Assembly: GCA_050084515.1 (NCBI GenBank) | Contig: CM114273.1 | Coordinates: forward strand, 36,518,001-36,582,000 | Length of the DNA: 64,000 bases | Direction: 5' to 3' | Origin: Blasia pusilla | Lineage: Eukaryota; Marchantiophyta; Marchantiopsida; Blasiales | In this document: positions 1-11,593 of the stretch, one piece after another | Position numbering within the stretch: the first letter of the stretch is position 1 | Layout: the number at the start of each line of letters is the position of its first letter | Notes under the pieces: model-generated | The model's database searches: none | Told to the model about the DNA's origin: nothing | The model's input: the letters and a program-made list of their open reading frames with translations, nothing else | Translations under genes and position numbers: made by a program

Positions 1-1070
1 GGTGGTCCTGAGTTGAAGGATGCACAGTCGCTGGACGGAGTTGTACCAATGCACTCAAATTCTCGAGGCTATACTGCAAGTGGCGGAGCAACGATTTCAA
101 ATCAGAAATTATCTTCTCAGAAATCTGGGTTTAGTGCAAATACTTGGACCGTAGTGAACGTGTTTAAATCGCGTGTGGCGTACATCATCAATTTTTCCCG
201 CCTCCCATCGTTACTAGATTGGAGGGCTTCAACCGCTAGGCTGTACTGCTACTTCATGTGAGTTACAGATGACACACAGAAAAGCACTCCGAGATCCCGG
301 TGGGCGCCGCATTAATCTTTGGGTGGGAGAAGACCACCCAAAATCGTCAAAAAAACCAGTAGTACAGACGAATGGACATCTTGAGCCAAATTACGAACAC
401 GCATTGAATAGCTCTGCTGCATTGAAGCGCTCTACAGCTTCACGACATGGATTCATCCTCGTCTTTGTGACGGACCAAAGAGCACCGCATACGCGGCCTT
501 GGAGGACGAGAACTGATTTTCATCAGAAGATCGACTCATATTGGCGTGCAGCACCGAGGAGAAAAGAGATTGCCATGTCTAACATCAATAACATGACCGA
601 CATATATTATAGATCTTCCAACCGAGATGCCCGCAAGAATTATAAGGATTTACATGTCAGTAGGTCAAGGCCTCGGAAGGGAATGCACCAACGAGACAAA
701 CGGAATTACCGCCACAAGTCATCACGTGCACGTTCAAGAAGGAGCACAGCAATCGGTCAACTTATGGTGGTATCTCAGGGAGCAGGAAGCGGTATGTAAT
801 AAAAAGAATCAGGCTACCAGCTACAAAGAATTGATATGGACACTAAGTTAAGTAGTGACATTTTCCATGACTCTTTCTTCGAGAAGAAAATTGAGAGTCG
901 AATCAATCGTCCGTTCCCCACTGGCTGTGAACTTCTACATGAGGGCATATGGCTTCATGGGCAAGCGACGATGGAATAGTTTTCTGCCAAGTATGATCTT
1001 TATACTTTCTCTTTCCCATCCCCTCTCTGACTCTTTAGGACCGATGTATGGTGGTTTGTAGCTGCCACGG
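1..1070 (+). other. GC-richer stretch with candidate exons, unidentified
   Basis: I recognise no protein family here. The stretch is more GC-balanced than the transposon DNA that follows and carries gene-like signals. An open frame runs 269-799 (176 codons, basic and Arg/Ser-rich toward its end). A second frame, open from about 597, ends at a textbook donor-like GTATGT near 795. About 60 bases later, after a TAG at 853-855, another stretch stays open to about 980. A pyrimidine-rich tract ending in TAG near 1,039 looks like a further acceptor. These could be internal exons of a plus-strand host gene whose ends lie outside the window or are unrecognisable. They could equally be chance open frames. 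RNA evidence would be needed to decide. Confidence 0.15.
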
Positions 1071-1464
1071 ACTCGCAGTGACGAGTCTCCCTCAAGTGTC
1101 CCTATACATAGGCCACGTACTACTTACTGCTACTTCTACCACTTCTACTTTAGCATTAAAAATGTCTCCTGCTGTGAAGGTGCTGAACTAGGGAGATGCA
1201 ACTCCTATCTTCCTCCCGGACTGGCGCCGCCTACATGACACTGCGTCCCGTCGCCTACAAGAACAGCTTTATTCCGCGAAGCCCGGACAGTTGAGGTGGT
1301 CATTATTCTCTTCTCGGGGAGCCTGAATTCACTTCTTCGTCTTCTTCATCATCGTCAAATCATGGATTGTACATTTTCGACGTGCATATGCAATGCCGCC
1401 GCTGCTGTGGCAACTTCGTCTAGTTGTAGTACATTGTTCCTACTTCCGAAAGGATTCAAACACT

Positions 1465-1872
1465 CTAGAGGACCCCTTCCTTTGGATTTCCTGGATGGAT
1501 CTCCGAGAGATCGAACGGCTTTTCCGACGCGGGGACTCGATTAATGTAAGTGATGATGGACGATCCCAGCAATGCGCCGCGGGCACGGCTGCTTAGAGAA
1601 GTCACCGCAGATCCTATTTGACCGAAAACAGCTGCCTTAGAAGTGAGAACCTCCGTCGCCCTCCACCATCTCTGGTACCTGGAAGCTGGCGCCGCAGAAG
1701 TCACCACGGGACCTGTCTCGATATCCAGCAAAACCGACACACAGTCCGATGGTACAGCGCTTTCTTGCATCACGCTGCTGTTGTCCGCTCCCACTCCTTT
1801 AGCTCTCGCGTCGGCGTTTGCAACCCCGGACGCCCCAGGCGCTGCAACATCATTGTAGCGGGGAAGCGCCAT
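1465..1872 (-). CDS. Small hypothetical protein, 135 aa
   Basis: The function is unknown and no domain is recognised. The open frame extends upstream to 2,022, but I chose the ATG at 1,872. It sits in a strong plant-like context (AAAATGGCG) and gives the start MALPRYNDVAAPGAS. The N-terminal half is rich in Ala, Gly, Ser and Val, without a clear signal peptide. The middle contains a Trp-Trp pair followed by Arg (RYQRWWRATEVL), then an Ala/Ser/Gly stretch that could be a weak hydrophobic or amphipathic segment. The C-terminus is polar and proline-containing. Upstream on this strand (1,990-2,250) the DNA is purine/pyrimidine-biased, as expected for a plant leader. It could also be the first exon of a longer gene; no strong donor was identified. 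Confidence 0.35.
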   Translation of the reverse strand: MALPRYNDVAAPGASGVANADARAKGVGADNSSVMQESAVPSDCVSVLLDIETGPVVTSAAPASRYQRWWRATEVLTSKAAVFGQIGSAVTSLSSRARGALLGSSIITYINRVPASEKPFDLSEIHPGNPKEGVL

Positions 1873-2619
1873 TTTACCTGTTCTGTCCCTCATGAGTGCA
1901 AGCTTATTCCGCTGCGTCCCAGAGAGCCGCCGAGTGAGCACGGGAAAAGAGAGAGAACACTCCAATTTTCGCCTGTCGCCTGAAATCAGAGCTTCTCCCT
2001 CTGCACAGCCCGCCTGCGTCACCTTCCTCCACTCATCAAGACCTCAGAGGGGCCCGGACAGGAGACGACGAGCCGTAGACTCGCATTCTTCGGAGAAGAC
2101 CTGCGTGCGCTCATGCATCGCTTCCTCCCCCCGCCTCCTCGTTCTCCTCTCCCACGCTCTGTTCTTCCTCTCCTCCGCCCTCTTTCCTGAAGTGAAGAAG
2201 GCGAACGGAACCAGCAAATGCTCCCGTTTCCCCTCCTGTCATGCACACAGCTTTCCCGGCTCCATAAGTAGACCTCCGAAGGCGTTTGCTATGCGCGGCT
2301 GTCTGGCGGAATGGTTGCAGTCAGGCAGGCTGGCAATGGCGAGGAGCCTAGCTGGCGCGCCTCCACGTACTTACTCCTCTACTTTACCAGCTTACGCACG
2401 CCCGACTGCTACTGTGTGTGCGACAAAGGGACTGCCCGCGCCGTCACGTGGCCCGCACGTCGCTCGCCTTTATCATACTGTGTTAGCGTCGCAGTTTTCT
2501 CGTCCGCAGTTCCTTCTGGTTTACGTGGTTAACGCTGACATTGCTGTCCTCCAAGTTCTGATGGCAAATCGGTATGTCTCCTTAGGGACGCTTTCTTTCT
2601 TTCTCTCATGAGTTCGTAT

Positions 2620-3637
2620 GAAACCCTCCCATACGAACTCATATACATGGGAGAGGATTTTCTTAGCAAGAATTCATAATAGAGATATAGACTTATTACA
2701 AATTTCCAAACACGGATTCTTTGGATCATTTTTAAATGGATATGCCTACCTACGAGGATTCTAGTCACATCAATGATGCACGCCTCATTTATTTAGTCAT
2801 CTTCACGGACAGTAATTTGGATCTTACATCCAAAGCTCAAATTCTTGAATTCAGTATTTTACATTCATAAGGGGGAACTCTACAAATAATGACCTTCCTC
2901 CTTTCCAAACTCCCCATTCCTTAAATTCAAAATTTTGATTTTAAATATTTATAATGGTAATTCCTACTGCATTTATAAAAACCAATGCCTTCAAACCAAA
3001 TAAAAAATGGATTTATATCCAATAAACCAATTTAAAACTCCTTGTAACATACATAATTTTAATAGAAAAATGAACTTAGAAAATTCAAGTTCATTTTTGT
3101 ACTAAAATTATGTAGGTTAGGATCAGCAAGCGGACTGTACTACGTTGGTGGCGGGTCCTACGTCATGTACTCAGTTCCCTTGCGCTCGTGGTAACCTCGC
3201 AGGAAAGCCGTAAGGAGTCGTAATGACTGCGGGAACTTAGTTAGTGCATGTCAACCTAGTCCTCTCGTTCCCGGCGCTCGGAATCTTTGTGGGGGTCATT
3301 AATTTATACCCGTGGTTAATCCGACCTCTCCTGTACCTATTAACAAATTCTATGTCCTCGGATCCCGCCAGTAGTCCTACCGAGCTCTGACTGTCAGTTG
3401 AGGGTTACCGGTACCGGTACTGCATGTCTCCACTTTTTCGGACTCTGCGCCAATCATGTCCACTCCTCTTGCAAACGCTTATTTGGGGTAATTCGTTTTG
3501 AAGGGAATATAAAGCGGTATATATTCTGTTCGAAGTATATAAAATGGATTGAATTTTGAAGGAGGAGAAAAATATTCTCCGAAAAAGGTTGCGAAAAAGG
3601 AAAATTGATATGAAACTAAGGATTATTTATTTGAACA
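2620..3637. other. Non-coding AT-rich stretch with a GC-rich island
   Basis: No gene is seen. The first 500 bases are AT-rich and end in a strong hairpin (listed separately). From 3,115 to about 3,480 base composition jumps to a GC-richer, non-coding island containing a repeated ACCGGT tract near 3,407-3,419, then returns to AT-rich DNA. The island may be the remnant of an unrelated insertion. Confidence 0.4.
3050..3114. repeat. Inverted repeat / hairpin, 28-bp arms
   Basis: The arms at 3,050-3,077 and 3,087-3,114 are reverse complements at 26 of 28 positions, separated by 9 bases. Each arm contains the string AAAAATGAACTT or its complement. The hairpin lies exactly at the border between AT-rich DNA and the GC-rich island, so it may be the subterminal structure of a small DNA transposon. 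It is not followed by a T-run that would suggest a terminator. Confidence 0.7.
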
Positions 3638-3739
3638 TTAGTAAAATGCCCGTGCATAAAAAGTGTTTGAATAACTTTATTGGTAAGAATGTGAAAAACA
3701 TTTAAATGTAAAACTTCACATATATAATGTTATTTTAAT

Positions 3740-5810
3740 TTAATTTAGCATTTTATTATGTGTAATATTCCTAATGTAAATATCTATTTTGTTAGTAGCA
3801 TTTTCATTATCTGTCATGATATGAATAGAATTCCTCGAGTCTACTCTTGACAAGGCAACATACAATTGCCCATGAGAAAATATTGGATTTGGCAAGTAAA
3901 TACCAACTCTATCTAATATTTGACCTTGAGATTTATTAATAGTCATTGCAAAAGCAGGACGTATAGGAAATTGAAATCGTCGTAAATCAAAAGGTAGGCC
4001 CGAATCATAAGCAATCAATGGAATGCGTGGAATGAAAACTCGAGCTCCGATGTTTTTTCTCGTGATAATTGTTGCATCTATAAGATGGCGACTAAAGCCA
4101 GCTATCACCAGCCGAGTCCCGTTTGCTTGTCCCTTTGCTCCATTCATATTCCGTAATAGCATTATCGGAGCTCCAATCTTCAAAGTCAAACAATGAGGTG
4201 GCAATCCAAATGGTAAGCATTTATTCAAAAATTCTGTTGGATAAACAAGTCTCATCTCATCGTCGGAAACAGAATCAGCACTCAAGAAAGTATGTTCCCG
4301 CAAAAACAAAATAAATCATTAATAATAAGAGAGATGATAGAAAAATGTAGCAATACAACAATCAAAATATAATAATGATATTCAAGAATATAAATATTAC
4401 CTCTCCTGGAAATCGAGACATGATTTCCGCGTTTATAATATCCATCGTAGTATTCTTGGTTGACAAAATGGATGTACCCCTCAAGAAATCAATGTCACTC
4501 CACTTATGAACATCGTGTCCATAAACAATGTCAATGAGATCATTGATCCTTGTGGTTTTAACAATTATCGCATCCGGAACTTGTATAAAATCCTCTCCAA
4601 GGTCCAAATGTAACGGTACATGACCCTCTCCTACCTCTAATAACCACGTTGCAAACGCTTCTTGCTCTTCTCGTGGATATCCTGATAATAAATATAAGAT
4701 GAAGGAATAAGTAAATATTAAAAATAAACAGAAACCAGATGAAATGAAAAAGGTGAAATATTAGGTTTATTCTTTAATACCTTGTACAATATTAACTCTC
4801 ATGTTGGTAGTGAGTTTCAATAATCTCACGTCAAACCAAATAAGAGATCTCCTAAGTGTTGCACGCACAACTCTAGCACAATCTCCACGACAAACAACTG
4901 GAAGAAGTTGTCGAAAGTCACCACCAAATAAAATGATCTTCCCCCCAAAAGGCAAATCTCGTAATCGAGGATCCATCAAACCCATGATATCTTGGAAAGT
5001 ACGATTAACAGCCTCAAATGCGTGAAGATGGGTCAGAGGAGCTTCATCCCACACGATCAACTTCGCCTTTTGTATAAGGCGGGCCATATGACTATTGACC
5101 GATAGGCTGGAAAATCGATAACAAAACAATATGTGAGGAATATTTATGAAGGATAATCAAAGAATAAAACAATAGTATGCATGCCATAAAAGGAAAAGAA
5201 ATCTTAAATCTAGACTTACTTGCAAATGGAACTTTCATGTACTTGGATAGGAATCTTGAATCGAGAATGAGCAGTACAACCTCCATCCAATAATAAAGCG
5301 GCAATCCCCGAAGATGCAACTGCAAGAGCTATATGACCCTCGCTCCATACCATTGCAAGAAGAAGGTTGTACAAAAATGTTTTTCCTGTTCCGCCAGAAC
5401 CATCGATAAAGAAAAGTTTTGCCTGAAAAATCCATATTTTTCGTTACAGAAAAGCACTTTAAAAGAATAAAACTTAAGGAAATAAAAAGTGTAAAAAAAT
5501 AATTTAAAAATATACTATATTTAATAGTATATCCTGTAAGATATCGCGGAAAGCATTACAAATAACTTCCCAAATAGCTCGTTGTCCATCATTTAAAGAC
5601 ATCTCTCCTGCTCTCACACGTTCACAAAGCATATCATGATCGTAGGAGAGCTCTTCCTCTTCTAGACGCGAAATAGATAAATCAGGAGCTTGGAAATCTG
5701 GTTGAGGCATGTCGGGGAAGTCCGCCATACTTTTACCATGATCTTGAAGATGGTAATTGACCTCCAATAACGCAAGATTAATAATATGAACATCCAATGG
5801 AAGGGTCGGA
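3740..5810 (-). pseudogene. Helitron PIF1-type helicase exons
   Basis: The region encodes a superfamily 1B PIF1-like DNA helicase, which would unwind DNA during rolling-circle transposition. Motifs in order are a Q-motif-like LNDGQR (ORF 5,797-5,504), Walker A GSGGTGKT (about 5,378-5,402, in a frame entered through an acceptor TTTTCAG near 5,425), Walker B-like VWDEAPL (about 5,041-5,060), GGDFRQLLPV (about 4,895-4,925), and the C-terminal motifs with INKSQGQ and YVALSRV (exon 4,309-3,740). AT-rich introns separate the exons. All core helicase motifs are readable. The stop at 3,740 lies only about 100 bases before the proposed Helitron 3' end. Confidence 0.85.
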
Positions 5811-5875
5811 ATACCAATTCTCTATTACAAGGAACAAATATAGAAGTTAAAACATAAATAAAGTACCTAAAATAT

Positions 5876-7020
5876 TCATAAGAGAAATAAGAAAAAAATT
5901 GACTTAACAAAAGCCATGTATATTACCTCACGCCTTTGATGTAGAAGATCTTCTGTCAATGGAACCAAAAACTGTTCCCACACCATAACCGGAAGGGAAG
6001 GTGTATTATATAGAAGACAAATGGCAAAGAGTAGACGTAATGAATAGCCAATACGAATGACAACCGCCTCTTCAAAGCAGGAAAAGATCTCTCTATCGTC
6101 CTCCAAAAGTCCCATCTGAATAGCGGTCTCTTTGAAGGTAGGATAAACTACATCATCGATAGTTCTCAAATCTTGATATGATTGAGCTCCTCTCACATGA
6201 TGGAGAAGTAATCGTAACCAATGACGCTCCCCTTCAGCTAGGATTAGCGGAAAAAAAAAGTATTAGCAAGGAAGCATAAATATGATTTTAACATTAACTC
6301 AAATTTTTCCTTAATAATTGTATCTTAACAGAGAATAGAAAGTTTACCTGGATTTGTCATATCTGGGCGTCCAATAGGATGTCCACATCCTTTTCGTGCA
6401 CGTTTACGCGGATGTCATTGCTTCTTATTCCAAGAGTAATGAGAAGGGAACTCCAAATAAAGATATTGTCGCACAGTCGAATCAGAAACATTTGTTGCAA
6501 ACCATTGAGTGAGAGTGGTTTCCTTACTTCACTCCTGAATATTACCCAATGAATCTTGCCCATGAAAATATACCATTTGACTGTCTGGAAGATGAACAAT
6601 CAATCTCACAATACTTGGTTGCTCTGCATGTAGACTAAACTTGAAGATTCGCCAACATGATTCTGAAGAAGAAACGTACCTTCATACCATACAATATAAA
6701 TATTGTTAGAATCCCACATAATATCATAGGAAAAATTGGGAGATCTTGAAAGATAGAAGGGATAAAAATACCTTGCATCAAGATATAATCATATCTCATC
6801 AATAGTATCCTCTGCTGATGTAGTATTTGCCAAGATATATGATATGGCATCAGATCCTTTGTACACATACTAATAAAAGTACTTTACTGCCAAGATGCTA
6901 TTTGTTATCTCCAGATTGATATGAAAATTAAATAAAGTACATAACATTGGATTGTATGGAACGACCCAACGATTATCAAAGTCATGATTTTACTTATTAA
7001 TCAATCTGCCATTATCACAC
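5876..7020 (-). pseudogene. Helitron middle exons (catalytic tyrosine region), broken
   Basis: Translation of about 7,020-6,770 gives the conserved Helitron sequence around WVVPYNPML and then the two-tyrosine region, where YFY and YVYKG are separated by a stop codon (near 6,870-6,885) in place of the usual lysine. Further stops lie before and after it. The next segment gives VRLIVHLPDSQMVYFHG and continues with two more in-frame stops before IGRP. The part from 6,196 down (GAQSYQDLRT, then YPTFKE and MGLLEDDRE) is open again to a donor-like site near 5,926. The many stops with otherwise good family similarity mark a dead copy of a once functional gene. Confidence 0.8.
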
Positions 7021-7136
7021 CTGCATAAACACATATAGAAGTATGTTAATAGTTGGGGAAAAAAGATAGCACGCTAATAGAAGAACATTAAATGACGAAA
7101 TAAAAACAACAAAACCAATGAATTACCTCTTATAAA

Positions 7137-8916
7137 TAGGATATCCATCCTCATTCTCCATTGTCATTGATGCAAAGGGCATTGGGTATCCTTTAGAACA
7201 TTTTTTTGTCGTTTTATCCGTGCAAGGTGCAGTTGGATGTGCTACTCCACACGGACCATGAATCATACAATTTCTTAATGTAGAATGTAGCCTAGGATGA
7301 GTCATGGGATTCGGAATCTCAGCAGATATGATATCGTCAAAATCAGAGGTTGTCCTTGGCTTATCCTCAGAAGCAAGAATAATTAGGATATGCACATGTG
7401 GTAGCCCTCTCTTTTGGAACTCGACCACATGAATGCATCCTACCACTCGACCCAAAATATGCTTATCCAATATAAGTCTCAACAAATCCTTCTTCTTTTG
7501 TCGGAAAACACGTACAACCAGGTCAGGACGATCAGACGTTGATTGCCCATGAAGCAGAGCAGAAGTAATCTCTGGCCATTTAGGATTGCAAGTCATAGTC
7601 AAAAAGTAGTCAGGCTTCCCAAAATGTCTCACAATGGCCATAGCATCATGGTACAATTGATGCATCTGACGGGGTCCTCCTATGAAAGACGAAGGTAAGA
7701 TAATACATCTCCCTATGCCTTGACCGTTCACATCATGCCGAGTCATGGCATCTCTGACACCTTGGTATAAATTAGCTCTCAACTCTTTTTGATGCAATCG
7801 TATCCAAGTTAGCCGTTGCATTTCGATAGTCGCATACATATCCACCATATATTCTTGAGTAAGACAACCAAACCTCAACAACCGATTATTATCCATAGCG
7901 TTAGCTCGCATTTGAAGTCTGAATGAAGCAAATTGTAAAGCTGTAATGGTCTTTGAACTCGCCTCATGAGTGGTAACCTCACCTTGAATTCCTCCTTGTA
8001 CAATATCATCTCTATCTTCGTCCATCATAGCATCCCCTCTTAGTGGCAGATCATCTCTATGATCATGTTGCCCTTGCAAAGGTATCCCACGATGCCAACC
8101 TGCTTCACCATAAACAAAAGGCAAAACAAAGTGCAATGGGATATATGCTTCATTCAAGTCTGACAGACGACGAATCCCTCCTCCATGTAAGCAAACAATA
8201 ATATCACATCCTTCTACTGGCTCACTCCCATCTCCAGGCAAGATAGCTGCAATCTCTGAGGCAACAGGCAAGGTGTATCGTTTTGCATCAAGACCTCGCT
8301 TACTACCCTTAAGAACAATATGAAAGTCAAAATTACATGGATCAATAGCCACATTTTGAAATAAAGCCACATATGGGTTATGGGCATGTAACATATCTTG
8401 TAATCCCCTTAAGATCTCTGGCCTCAATTCATCCCGATAATCTCCACTCATAATCCTTCTTCTATGTTCCATCTGATGCTCATCATCATGAATATAAATT
8501 TGCGCAAATTGTGGAGGAGCACCACTTTCAGCATGAAGAGGTCCAATAGAATGATATACACCACCTTGAATCCTGAAGTTTCCTGTACCGCCTCGTTGCT
8601 CTATCACATGTGCCCCAGTAGATGCCAATTGAAGAGCACTATTATAGGCACGTGCATTACGCAAAAAATGAAGACTATTTGAACTCATACCAGAAAGTAA
8701 TTCTGCTAGTATAGAAGGTGAAGTTGTCAAATATGGTAATTGAATCTTACCATGTCCACAACACATACTAAAAGGCGAGCTTATAAACCTAGTATATTTC
8801 ACTTTCTCACACTTCCAATGTAGAGCATTGCAAGTCGGACAAAAAACATTCATAAGTCCAACACTAAAACGGCCAGTCATACTATCAATACGATCTCCCA
8901 ATAGGAATACGTGCAA
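7137..8916 (-). pseudogene. Helitron HUH replication-initiator (Rep) exon
   Basis: This is a large open exon of about 590 codons. It starts with a zinc-finger-like segment (FCPTCNALHWKCEK) and continues through the Helitron-like N-terminal domain. The HUH metal-binding motif GLPHVHI lies at about 7,390-7,410, preceded by the family sequence FLTMTCNPKWPEI. It ends in HGPCG, a C-x-KGYP segment and GYPIYKR, after which a GTAATT donor follows at 7,136. In Helitrons the HUH histidines bind the metal used to nick DNA, and the tyrosines of the next exon form the covalent DNA link. The exon itself is intact, but the gene is not: the following exon has stop codons, including one between the catalytic tyrosines. 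Confidence 0.85.
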
Positions 8917-10529
8917 TATTGAGCAACTTTTTCAAGTTCACAACCCTTCTAGATCCCACATTTGGAATCGAGGCATGTACATTGTCTTCATTTTCTTCCA
9001 TGTGGCCTTCACAATTGGCTGCATTGGCATCGCTCCTTATCAACGGATCACGAACATGTGCAATCTCATGTACTTCATCCAAATGTGATCCCACATTTGG
9101 AATCGAGGCATGTACATTGTCTTCATTCACTTCTATATGGCCTTCACGATTAGGTCCATTGGCATCATTCCTTATCAACAAATCGCCAACATGTGCAATC
9201 TCATGTACTTCATCCAAATGAGCATGTCTTCTTCTTTGGCCCTCAGCTCGAGCAACTTGAAGCATGTGAGATAATCGTAGAGGATTGGTAGGAACTGGAA
9301 GCCTGCAAGCAGAGGTTAAGAAACTAATATATATGATTATAATAAGAATAAATATACATACAAACATATCTATATTAAATTTTAGTATATAGTTTAGAAA
9401 TATACATTGAAGATGGAAAGACCACAATCCTAGAGTTTGGAATAGCTTCAACTTCATGATGTACCATAATTGGCCTGCAAAAAAAATTGTTATTAGAAAT
9501 CATTCATAAAAATTTAAGACCAAGTAGGAAGCATCAATAATAAAAGTATGTAAAGCATACCTTGTATTAGCTTGAGTATGAAAGTCATTAGTAGTCATAG
9601 CCTCGACTTCCTCTCTAGGAAGAAGATTCACAGACAATTGATAAACATTCGCTTGGGCCAAATTATTGTGCCTTCTTCTCTGGCCTTGTGCTCGTGCAAC
9701 TTGAAGCATAGCATGTAATCCCCGAGGGTTGGACGGAAGTGGAAGACTGAGAAAAACAATATTAATAAAAATCAAGTCAAACTAAATAAATTTAAAAAAT
9801 AAAAAATAAGAAATTAATGAGTGGATGAAACATACATTGGAGACGATGTAGAGTCTATTAAAACATGAAGATTTCCATTGGAAGGTGTTGCTACCAACCT
9901 GAAAAAAGAATAAAAAAAGTCATAATACGAAAAAAAATTATAACTATTATTATAATAAAAAGTAGAAATGTTATACATAAATAAATACCTTCTAGTATTT
10001 GCGCCTGGTGAGCCATTGATGATGGGTGGTTGTAATTCTTCCATCAATGGAACATTCACAACAGCTTCAATAGATCTCAATTCAACTAATTTAGCATGTC
10101 TTCGCTTTTGTCCTTGAGCTCTCAGAATTTGATGTATATCACGTAATCGTTGCGGGTTCGATGGATTTGGAAGTCTACATCACAAACATGAAAGATATTA
10201 AAGTCACACAACAAATCTAGAGTGTGCACATATGGTTACGATATCATTCTATAATCATAATGCTAAGTATCCTTACATTGGAGATGACAAAGTCGTTGAA
10301 TGAGTTACAAATCGTATATCTTGAAGCGCCCTTCTATTTCTTTGAGAAGCAACCCTTCTAGCCTTCTTATATGCAAGCTTCTCTGTTTCCTCCAAAATCC
10401 GTATCGAAGATGGAACACTACATGAAATGTGATGATCATGCTCCACATTAGGTAAAAGACTACATTGGTGATGTATACGAATGGTCTTTTTTCATTTTGC
10501 CTCGATGGTTCCTCTTGAGATTCATGCAT
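8900..10529 (-). pseudogene. Helitron Rep/helicase gene, 5' exons with repeated exon modules
   Basis: Exons inferred from splice signals are 10,529-10,464 (start MHESQEEPSRQ), 10,417-10,277, 10,174-9,989, 9,890-9,836, 9,745-9,561, 9,474-9,406 and 9,302 to about 8,900. Each is bounded by AG acceptors and GT donors. Three of them (10,174; 9,745; 9,302) begin with the same module, roughly LPxPxNPxRL followed by a basic GQRRRH-type segment. They alternate with short exons ending in SSPM or SSM, so this part arose by exon duplication. The last exon also carries a 45-residue tandem repeat. This N-terminal region is poorly conserved among Helitrons and its role is unknown. The joint with the Rep exon needs a frame change near 8,900, either a short intron or a frameshift. 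Confidence 0.6.
8951..9221 (-). repeat. 135-bp tandem duplication inside a Helitron exon
   Basis: Two adjacent 45-codon units both begin HLDEVHEIAHV and end with NVHASIPNVGS. The unit length is a multiple of three, so the reading frame is kept. Differences between units are mostly single substitutions. Confidence 0.85.
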
Positions 10530-10707
10530 CTTGTGACAATTTCAACCATCTGACCAAAATATGTATTGTCAATATATAAAAAAAATATAAGAAAAAAAGA
10601 GAAAATTTTGTAAAAAAAACTTATACTCAAGATTTGGTCCGTGAATATTATAATCTATATTAAAAAATAAATTTACACATTTTTTATAAAAATTGGAAAT
10701 AGAAAAA

Positions 10708-11193
10708 TCATTCTAACGGGCAATGAGACTCGGCCATACTCATCTCACTTGAGCCCTCTGAGCAAATTGTATGAAAATCACTAATTTCCCATGACCCCGA
10801 CCCGCAACAGTCACGTACAAATGAATGGCTAGATGCTATAAGGTCTGATGAAGGGATGCAATCATGTGTGGAATCTGTATCTCCTTCTCCCTCATGACCT
10901 CCAACTACTTCTTGTGAAAAAGAATGATGATTCACAACTACTTCTTGTGAAATAGAATGATGATTCACCACAGGTGTGGTTAAAATCCTAGATGCACTCT
11001 CCTCGTAACTACAACTCTGACCATTTCTCAAAGGGCTTATGCTAATATTAGGAGCATTAATCCCATTTTCGAAAATTGGCAATGGTACATAGCTAGGACT
11101 TAAAGCTTTATCCATATTTTCAAAAAATCGGCGATGGAACATAGCCACGACTTGAAGCATTATTCCTATTTTCAACGATCGGCGATGGGACAT
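10708..11193 (-). CDS. Hypothetical ORF, 161 aa, possibly Helitron-associated
   Basis: No family is recognised. The ORF is rich in Ser and His and has a small internal duplication around NHHSISQEVV and NHHSFSQEVV. It ends in a Cys-containing acidic tail. It lies on the same strand just upstream of the first proposed Helitron exon, so it may be a further 5' exon or a captured host fragment. A second same-strand ORF follows at 11,594-11,881. No start context or splice site allows a firm model. Confidence 0.25.
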   Translation of the reverse strand: MSHRRSLKIGIMLQVVAMFHRRFFENMDKALSPSYVPLPIFENGINAPNISISPLRNGQSCSYEESASRILTTPVVNHHSISQEVVVNHHSFSQEVVGGHEGEGDTDSTHDCIPSSDLIASSHSFVRDCCGSGSWEISDFHTICSEGSSEMSMAESHCPLE

Positions 11194-11593
11194 ACTCCAG
11201 ACTTGATATTTGTATCACCTCTACGACGTCGACATCTATAGGTGTATAATCCCTTTATTGTTCATCAAGAGGAACGTAGAACTCACCATCGCTAAAGCGT
11301 AATTCGTCAACACTCATTTATAAAGTATCCTGCATTATCCACATAATTATTTTAATAAAAGAAATATTTCAAAATAATAAAAGAAATACTCAATAGAAAA
11401 GGATACTAAATCTCCACACCTGAATATTAGAACACAAGCAGAGAAGACTTACTTTTTTGAGTCACTCCACTCCCAAAGAAATGAAACTTGATCGTTTGCT
11501 CAACTCAAAAATCTCAAACAGACATATCTGAGAACAAAACGAACATGGATTTGATGATTAATTGGATATACACAATAGATAGTACTCTCTAGG

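Larger units (their letters stand above)
3638..10529 (-). mobile_element. Autonomous Helitron (rolling-circle transposon), decayed
   Basis: The 3' end is placed at 3,638: the minus strand reads GGGCATTTTACTAA followed by T, matching the Helitron rule of a 3' CTRR inserted before T. A small hairpin-capable ATGC/GCAT pair lies just upstream. The gene runs leftward from about 10,529 to 3,740 as many exons encoding an HUH replication initiator and a PIF1-type helicase. I could not find the 5' TC end, which must lie beyond 10,529. Several in-frame stops show that this copy can no longer make its full protein. Confidence 0.85.
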
